Source: Novosphingobium sp. ST904
GTDB lineage: Bacteria > Pseudomonadota > Alphaproteobacteria > Sphingomonadales > Sphingomonadaceae
Reading direction: 5' to 3'
NCBI RefSeq assembly: GCF_001298105.1
Contig: NZ_LGJH01000151.1
Coordinates: 1 to 64,000 of the forward strand
Length of the DNA: 64,000 nt
The position numbers were made by a program, and so were the translations under genes. Of this stretch, positions 58,929 to 64,000 are shown in pieces (the stretch's first letter is position 1; every line of letters starts with the position of its first letter). The notes under the pieces are model-generated. The model saw only the letters and a list, made by a program, of their open reading frames with translations. It was not told the origin of the DNA and ran no database searches.

Positions 58929-59873
58929 TCAGAAAGCGGCACCGTGCTGCCGGCGAAACGCCGTGGGCGGAACCGAGGCCAGTTTGGTGAAGAAGCGCGA
59001 AAAATACCCGACGTCGCTGAAGCCCAGCCAGTCGGCAATCTCGGTCACGCTCATCGGGGTGTAGCTGAGGCAGCGCTTGGCTTCCGACAGCAGGCGGTCG
59101 TGGACGATCTCGATCGGGGAGATGCCCGCCACCGTCTTGCACGCCAGCCTGAGCTGCGAAACGCTGACGCCGAGTTCGCCGGCAAGATCGGGCAGGAGCG
59201 GCTGGGCGCGGTAGCTGCGCTCCACCAGTTCGCGGAAGCGCCGGACCAGATCGGCGCGGCTGCCGAGCACGGGCGCGGCGCGGTCGTCCGACGGCCATAG
59301 CCGCAGGAACAGCAGCAGTACCGACATGAGCTGTATTTCCGCGCCGATTGCCCCGCCCTTGCGCGCGCTCTGGAGTTCGTGGGCCATGCGCTCCATCGTC
59401 GGCGAAACTTCGGCAAGGCCGTCCTGCGACAGCGCGAAGACGCCCGGCTCCTTCAGCACGCGCCGCAGTTCCGGCGCACGGACGAGAAGGTCATCGAGAT
59501 AGTGCGTCTCGATCGTGATCACCCAGCCGTTCGCGGCTTCGGCGTAGTGGAATCCGTGGATCCGGTGCGGCGGCACGACCATGACGCAGCCCGGTGCGAA
59601 AGGCGCGGTATCGCCTTCGATCGTCATGGTGCCGCTGCCCGCCGCACAGAACACGACCTGGGTCATGCGCGGGTGCGTATGCGGCTTTATCAGCCAGCCC
59701 CGTTCACGGCAGCGCTTGTCCAGCGGTTCGATATTGACGAACCAGTCCGGCCGTTCGCTGGCATCGCCATACAGGATGTAGCGCGGGACCGCAGCACCGC
59801 CGGGATCGTCACGTTCGTTACCGTTCGGCAATAAGTTTGGCGAAAAGTCCATCCGATTTTCAGATTCCACCAT
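58929..59873 (-). CDS. AraC-family regulator (PobR/HpaA-like layout)
   Basis: A protein of 314 residues. An N-terminal cupin sensor domain (LIKPHTHPRMTQVVFCAAGSG, GCVMVVPPHRIHGFHY) precedes a C-terminal double helix-turn-helix (LAGELGVSVSQLRLACKTVAG, SVTEIADWLGFSDVGYFSRFFTKLASVPPTAFR). This layout matches regulators of hydroxybenzoate or hydroxyphenylacetate genes. It is divergent from the aromatic-acid transporter at 60201, its likely target. Confidence 0.9.
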   Translation of the reverse strand: MVESENRMDFSPNLLPNGNERDDPGGAAVPRYILYGDASERPDWFVNIEPLDKRCRERGWLIKPHTHPRMTQVVFCAAGSGTMTIEGDTAPFAPGCVMVVPPHRIHGFHYAEAANGWVITIETHYLDDLLVRAPELRRVLKEPGVFALSQDGLAEVSPTMERMAHELQSARKGGAIGAEIQLMSVLLLFLRLWPSDDRAAPVLGSRADLVRRFRELVERSYRAQPLLPDLAGELGVSVSQLRLACKTVAGISPIEIVHDRLLSEAKRCLSYTPMSVTEIADWLGFSDVGYFSRFFTKLASVPPTAFRRQHGAAF

Positions 59874-60200
59874 GGACTCCGGTTAAGCGCTGCGGGAAAA
59901 ATAGGCAATCCGCAGCGGTCAAGTCGTATCAACGAAGGCCGGACTGCGCGGAGACGATGCCTTTGGAGAGGATACCCCCGCCCCGGTCGCCCGGCCGCGA
60001 GCCCGCCCCCTCCTTCGACAAGCCTTTCGTTCCCGCGCCGTCTCCCTGCCCACCGCGGATCGGCGCCCGTGCGAAGCGGGTCCCGTTCCAGACCCCGCGG
60101 CCCAGCCCGCCAACAACCGAGCCGGCGACAAGCCGGCCGACAGAGCCCCGGCACAACCGACACCACCGAACTTCGAATACGGAAAGCAGGTCGAGAGGAT
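59874..60200. other. Intergenic region between the AraC regulator and the AAHS transporter
   Basis: These 327 bases hold no gene I can support. The part next to the AraC gene is AT-richer and could hold its promoter. GAGAGG at about 60193 is the ribosome-binding site of the transporter. A GCCGGC repeat pair is near 60121-60140. Confidence 0.4.
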
Positions 60201-61514
60201 ATGAGTAACACTGATCCGCGGGCACTTATCGCCCGCGAGCCCATGCATCGCCGGCAGATCATCGCCATTGCCGTGGCCACCGCGCTCAATGCGCTGGACG
60301 GTTTCGACGTGCTGTCGATCAGCTTCGCCGCGCCGGGCATCTCGAAGGAATGGGGCATAGACCGGGCCGCGCTGGGCCTGGTGCTGTCGATGGAACTGAT
60401 CGGCATGGGCATCGGCGCGCTGATCCTGGGCGCCATGGCCGATCGCATCGGCCGCCGTCCCACCATCCTGGCCTGCCTCGTGGTCATGGCGAGCGGCATG
60501 TTCCTGGCCTCCACCGCGCAGAACCTCACCGTGCTTTCCGCCTTCCGCCTGTTCACCGGGCTCGGCATCGGCGGAATGCTCGCGGCCACCAACGCCATCG
60601 TCGCGGAATGTTCGAACGCACGCCGCCGCAACCTCTCGGTGGCGATCATGGCCGGCGGTTATCCGATGGGCGCCATCGTCGGCGGCTCCATCGCGGCCTT
60701 CCTGCTCGGCACCACCGGGCGCTGGCAGTCGGTCTTCGAATTCGGCGCGATCATCACCGCCGCCTTCATCCCGCTGGTGCTCTGGCTGGTGCCCGAAACC
60801 ATCGCCTTCCTGCTGCACAAGCGCCCGGCCGGCGCGCTGGAGAAGATCAACCGCACGATGGTGCGCCAGGGCCGCGCGGCGCTGTCGGAACTGCCTCCGC
60901 GCGACGAGGAACCCCGCCGCTTCAGCTTCGGCGAATTCTTCGCCCCCGGCATCGCCAGCGTCACCGTGCTGCTGATCGTCGCCTATTTCGCGCACATGAT
61001 GACCTTCTACTTCCTGGTGAAGTGGATTCCCAAGATCGTGGTCGACATGGGCTTCCCGCCCGCCTCCGCCGGCGGCGTGCTGGTCTGGGCCAATGTCGGC
61101 GGCGCCAGCGGCTCGATCGTGCTCAGCCTGCTGACCCAGAAGATCGGCGTGCGCCCGCTGGTGATCGGCGCGATGATCTGCGGCGCGGCGGCCGTGACGA
61201 TGTTCGGCCAGGGCTTCACCACGCTGGCCAGCCTTTCGATCATGGCCTGCATCGGCGGCTTCTTCACCAATGCCGCAACGGCGGGTCTCTACGCGGTGAT
61301 CGCGCAGTCCTTCCCCGCCTCGCTGCGGGCGGGGCGGCACGGCCTGGTGATCGGCGTCGGCCGCGCCGGCGCGGCGCTGGGCCCGATCACCGCCGGGCTG
61401 CTGTTCGCGGGCGGTTCGTCGCTGGCGCTGGTGGCCTTCGTGATGGCCTGCGGCACGCTGGTCGGCGGCATCGCGCTGGCCATGGTGCGCTACCGCGAAA
61501 ACGCGATCGCCTGA
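60201..61514 (+). CDS. MFS transporter, aromatic acid:H+ symporter (AAHS) family
   Basis: A 437-residue symporter with 12 membrane segments. The family signature DGFDVLSISFAAPGISKEWG in helix 1, the loop GAMADRIGRRPTIL, and RLFTGLGIGGMLAATNAIVAE are clear. PcaK-like members take up 4-hydroxybenzoate or protocatechuate. Divergent AraC regulator upstream; a porin gene lies downstream on the same strand. Confidence 0.93.
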   Translation: MSNTDPRALIAREPMHRRQIIAIAVATALNALDGFDVLSISFAAPGISKEWGIDRAALGLVLSMELIGMGIGALILGAMADRIGRRPTILACLVVMASGMFLASTAQNLTVLSAFRLFTGLGIGGMLAATNAIVAECSNARRRNLSVAIMAGGYPMGAIVGGSIAAFLLGTTGRWQSVFEFGAIITAAFIPLVLWLVPETIAFLLHKRPAGALEKINRTMVRQGRAALSELPPRDEEPRRFSFGEFFAPGIASVTVLLIVAYFAHMMTFYFLVKWIPKIVVDMGFPPASAGGVLVWANVGGASGSIVLSLLTQKIGVRPLVIGAMICGAAAVTMFGQGFTTLASLSIMACIGGFFTNAATAGLYAVIAQSFPASLRAGRHGLVIGVGRAGAALGPITAGLLFAGGSSLALVAFVMACGTLVGGIALAMVRYRENAIA

Positions 61515-61593
61515 TCGCACCAGGGGTGCGGCACTTCGGGCCGCGCCCCCCAAAAAACAGGCTGAACGGAAAAACCGGGCCGAAAACGGGAGG

Positions 61594-61615
61594 CGCGGCG
61601 GGAATTCCCGCCGCG
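61594..61615. terminator. Perfect 22-bp palindrome between AAHS gene and porin
   Basis: CGCGGCGGGAA is followed directly by its reverse complement. It lacks a T-run and ends 17 bp before the first porin ATG, so it could be a hairpin at the mRNA 5' end or an operator. Confidence 0.55.
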
Positions 61616-61632
61616 ACCTCGCCCCCCCCGCC

Positions 61633-63174
61633 ATGAGGATGAGTCTGAAAATGTTTTGCAATCTTCCGGGTCGCGCCGGTCTGCTCGCCGCCACCGCAGC
61701 GCTTTCTCTGGTGCATGTCACGCCCGCCTCGGCGCAGTCCGTCGCGCCCGACAACGACACGAAGGACGCCGCCGGCGGCCCGCAATCCTCCGCCGCGCCG
61801 CCCGGCATCCGCCCGGCAAAGTCGCAAGGCGCGCCTGCCGAAGCGGTCCCCGGCGGCCGCAAGGGCCCTCCCGGCGTGCCGCAGGCGATCCGCTGGACCG
61901 AGGACTGGTCGAAGCGCCCCGCCTCCGATGCCCCGATCATGGACAGGATCCGCCACATCCCGCTGGGCGACAATGACGACGTCTACCTCTCGCTCGGCGG
62001 GGAGGCGCGGGTCTACTATACCGACTGGCACCATTCCGCGCTGGGCCTCAGGGCGAACGACAGCAACAACCCGGTGCAGAGCCGGTTGCGGCTGATCGGA
62101 GACCTCCACCTCGGCCCGAACCTGCGCGCCTATCTCGAACTGGGCGACAACCGCGAATATGGCGAAAGCTTCGCCACCGGCCCCAACCGCGACAAGCTGG
62201 ACGTCTACCAGGCCTTCGTCGACGTGACCGTGCCGCTGGGCGATGCCGGCAAGATCACCCTGCGCCCCGGCCGCTTCGAGATGCCGCTGGGCAACGGCAA
62301 GCTGGCGGGCGTGCGCGAAGGGCTCAACATGCGCTTCACCTATCAGGGCGTGCGCGCGACCTATATCCTGCCGGGCAAGATCTCGGTCGACGCCTTCGCC
62401 ACCCGCCCGGTCGAGATCAAGCCGGGCACCCTCGATGACGGGGCGGATTCCTCCAAGGCGTTCCACGGGATCTACGTCAGCGCGCCCAACCGCGTGGCGG
62501 GCTTCGGCACCGACGTCTACTGGTACGAGATGACGCGCGACAACGCGACGCTGCGCGAAGGCGCGGGCGCGGACCACCGCACCAACTGGGGCGCGCGCCT
62601 GTGGAAACGCAACGCCCGCTTCGATTTCGACCTTGAGGGGACGCTCCAGCGCGGCACGTTCGCGGATCAGGACATCCGCGCCTGGGGCGTGCTGTTCGAA
62701 GCCGGCTATACCTGGCCCGGCCTGCCGATGAAGCCCCGCCTGGGCCTGCGCGCCAATGCCTTCAGCGGCGACCATGACCTGACCGATGGCAAGGCCGGCA
62801 CTTTCGTGGCCGCCGCCCCCCGCCTGCCGCTGTTCAGCGAGGCGGCGTTCTTCAACTTCTCCAACCTCATGGACCTCTACCCCTCGCTGACCCTGAAGCC
62901 GCTGGACAACGTGACCGTCATGGCCGGGCCGGACTTCCTCTGGCGCCAGAGCAAGGCCGACGGTGTCTACATCGGCCCGGCGGGCTCTTCGTTCGCACCT
63001 TACGACGGCACCCGCTATGTCGGCACGGCGCTCAACCTCGAAATGTCGTGGCAGGCCACCCGGCGTCTGAGCTTCCGCCTTTACGAAACCTACTTCGCCC
63101 CCGGCTCCGCCTTCGAGGAGGCTGGAGCCAGGAAGGGCAACTATTTCGGGGTCATGTCGAACTATCGGTTCTGA
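61633..63174 (+). CDS. Alginate-export-type outer-membrane porin
   Basis: About 513 residues. The first ATG is at 61633; ATG 61651 gives a cleaner signal peptide (GLLAATAALSLVHVTPASAQ). A low-complexity linker (residues about 40-90) precedes an 18-strand-type barrel (DDVYLSLGGEARVYYTDW, NPVQSRLRLIGDLHLGPNLRAYLELGDN, TLRPGRFEMPLGNGKL) ending in FGVMSNYRF. This porin type often stands beside aromatic or organic-acid transporters, as here. Confidence 0.85.
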   Translation: MRMSLKMFCNLPGRAGLLAATAALSLVHVTPASAQSVAPDNDTKDAAGGPQSSAAPPGIRPAKSQGAPAEAVPGGRKGPPGVPQAIRWTEDWSKRPASDAPIMDRIRHIPLGDNDDVYLSLGGEARVYYTDWHHSALGLRANDSNNPVQSRLRLIGDLHLGPNLRAYLELGDNREYGESFATGPNRDKLDVYQAFVDVTVPLGDAGKITLRPGRFEMPLGNGKLAGVREGLNMRFTYQGVRATYILPGKISVDAFATRPVEIKPGTLDDGADSSKAFHGIYVSAPNRVAGFGTDVYWYEMTRDNATLREGAGADHRTNWGARLWKRNARFDFDLEGTLQRGTFADQDIRAWGVLFEAGYTWPGLPMKPRLGLRANAFSGDHDLTDGKAGTFVAAAPRLPLFSEAAFFNFSNLMDLYPSLTLKPLDNVTVMAGPDFLWRQSKADGVYIGPAGSSFAPYDGTRYVGTALNLEMSWQATRRLSFRLYETYFAPGSAFEEAGARKGNYFGVMSNYRF

Positions 63175-63215
63175 CACCCGAACACTCTTGCGCGGCGTGC
63201 AAGAAGTCACGAAAT

Positions 63216-63246
63216 GGGAGGCCCTCGCCCGCGCGGGGGCCTTTTC
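63216..63246 (+). terminator. Terminator after the porin
   Basis: AGGCCC and GGGGCCT pair around a GC-rich loop and are followed by TTTT. Confidence 0.7.
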
Positions 63247-63290
63247 CGCTGGAAAGGAACGAATTCTCACGACCTGAAGGCAAATTCTGC

Positions 63291-64000
63291 ATGGCGAAGA
63301 CCCCCGAAACCAGCGCCTCGCGCCACCCCGGTGTCCCATCGTCCGGTTCAAGGTGGCCCGGCTTCGGCGTGCAGGTGCTGCTGGGCATGGTCGTGGGCCT
63401 TGCCGCGGGCCTGCTGGTCCGCCAGCTCGGGCCTGACAGCGCCCTTGCCTCGGGCGCGAGCGAGACGTTCCACACCGTGGCGCAGATCTTCATCCAGCTC
63501 CTGCGCACGCTGGTTCCGCCGCTGGTGTTCACCGCGATCATCGCCTCGGTCGCCGCGCTGCGCGGGCTCGACAACGCGGTGAAGCTGGTGGGGCAGACCC
63601 TGCTGTGGTTCGCCATCACCGCGCTGATCGCCGTGCTCATCGGCATCGCGCTGGGGCTGACCATCCAGCCCGGTCTTCACGCCCATGTCGATGCGGGCGC
63701 GGCCCATGCGCCCGCATCGGTCGGCGGCTGGCTCGATTTCCTCAAGGGGCTGGTTCCGGCCAACTACCTCGGCATTACCGCCGCCACCACGCTGGAAGAC
63801 GGCGCGGCCACTACCGCCGTCTCCTTCAACGTGCTGCAGATCATCATCGCCGCCGTTGCCGTGGGCGCGGCCGCCGTGAAAATCGGCGCGAAGGCGGAGC
63901 CGTTCCTGGCCTTCATGACTTCGGCCAACCTCGTGCTGCGCCAGCTGCTGCGCTGGCTGATCGCGCTGACCCCGCTCGGCTCGGCGGCGCTGATCGCCAA
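63291..64000 (+). CDS. Dicarboxylate/amino acid:cation symporter (DAACS family), truncated by window end
   Basis: 236 residues are visible; family members have about 410-440. N-terminal helices and signatures are VQVLLGMVVGLAAGLLV, FIQLLRTLVPPLVFTAIIASVA, LALGLTIQPG-type IGIALGLTIQPG and VPANYLGITAATTLEDGA. These fit GltP/DctA-like sodium or proton symporters for dicarboxylates. The C-terminal substrate-binding region lies beyond the window. Confidence 0.92.
   Translation, partial: MAKTPETSASRHPGVPSSGSRWPGFGVQVLLGMVVGLAAGLLVRQLGPDSALASGASETFHTVAQIFIQLLRTLVPPLVFTAIIASVAALRGLDNAVKLVGQTLLWFAITALIAVLIGIALGLTIQPGLHAHVDAGAAHAPASVGGWLDFLKGLVPANYLGITAATTLEDGAATTAVSFNVLQIIIAAVAVGAAAVKIGAKAEPFLAFMTSANLVLRQLLRWLIALTPLGSAALIA

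Overview
The window is GC-rich, densely coded and gammaproteobacterium-unlike: several TonB-dependent receptors, TPR-sulfotransferases, an isoquinoline-oxidoreductase-type molybdenum enzyme and an alginate-export-type porin together suggest an alphaproteobacterium of the Sphingomonadales (Novosphingobium/Sphingobium-like). That placement is an inference from gene content; no rRNA or other marker gene is present. I see no tRNA, rRNA, CRISPR array or intact insertion sequence.

Region 1 (1-22,630) is the most striking part. It holds two paralogous agmatinase/arginase-family ureohydrolases with export signals (1-1025 minus, cut by the window edge; 11,559-13,043 plus), a TonB receptor (1417-3800), an operon of PpiC-type isomerase, HupE/UreJ membrane protein and TPR-sulfotransferase (7285-3926 minus), an operon of MauD-like protein, cytochrome c and a two-subunit Mo/Fe-S oxidoreductase with a Tat signal (11,221-7408 minus), a full urease cluster ureDABCEFG (13,184-18,342), and a translationally coupled two-component pair: a nucleobase-type (NCS1) permease fused to a hybrid histidine kinase (18,342-21,719) and a LuxR-type response regulator (21,716-22,630). 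A 17-bp motif, TACGTCAAATGMCSCAT, lies in front of nearly every transcription unit here.

Region 2 (22,676-38,869): a second TPR-sulfotransferase diverges from a second TonB receptor (25,136-27,597), which converges on a complete quinohemoprotein amine dehydrogenase (QHNDH) operon, qhpA-D-C-B-G-F-E (35,892 to 27,707 minus). An MFS protein, a TetR regulator, a second cytochrome c of the same type as in region 1 and a DPP4-like peptidase follow. Weaker copies of the motif stand before qhpA and before the cytochrome gene.

Taken together, regions 1 and 2 can be read as one extracytoplasmic pathway (inference): TonB receptors import a guanidino compound, exported ureohydrolase splits it to urea plus a primary amine, periplasmic QHNDH oxidises the amine, the exported Mo enzyme oxidises the aldehyde, c-type cytochromes take the electrons, and urea goes to urease, which HupE/UreJ may supply with nickel. 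The permease-kinase and LuxR regulator could control the regulon.

Region 3 (41,295-64,000) is ordinary carbon catabolism: a sulfotransferase/DUF1214-like pair, a sugar locus (uxuA-like, TonB receptor, sugar porter, GH43, GH2 beta-galactosidase, ROK kinase, all minus), then 5-dehydro-4-deoxyglucarate dehydratase with a LysR regulator and an ACS-type MFS transporter, and an AraC regulator, AAHS aromatic-acid transporter, porin and a truncated dicarboxylate symporter.

A major caution: about two dozen otherwise intact genes are broken by single-base indels, mostly one lost G or C in a short run. This looks like residual assembly error rather than gene decay. Broken genes are annotated below as single genes with the frameshift site given.
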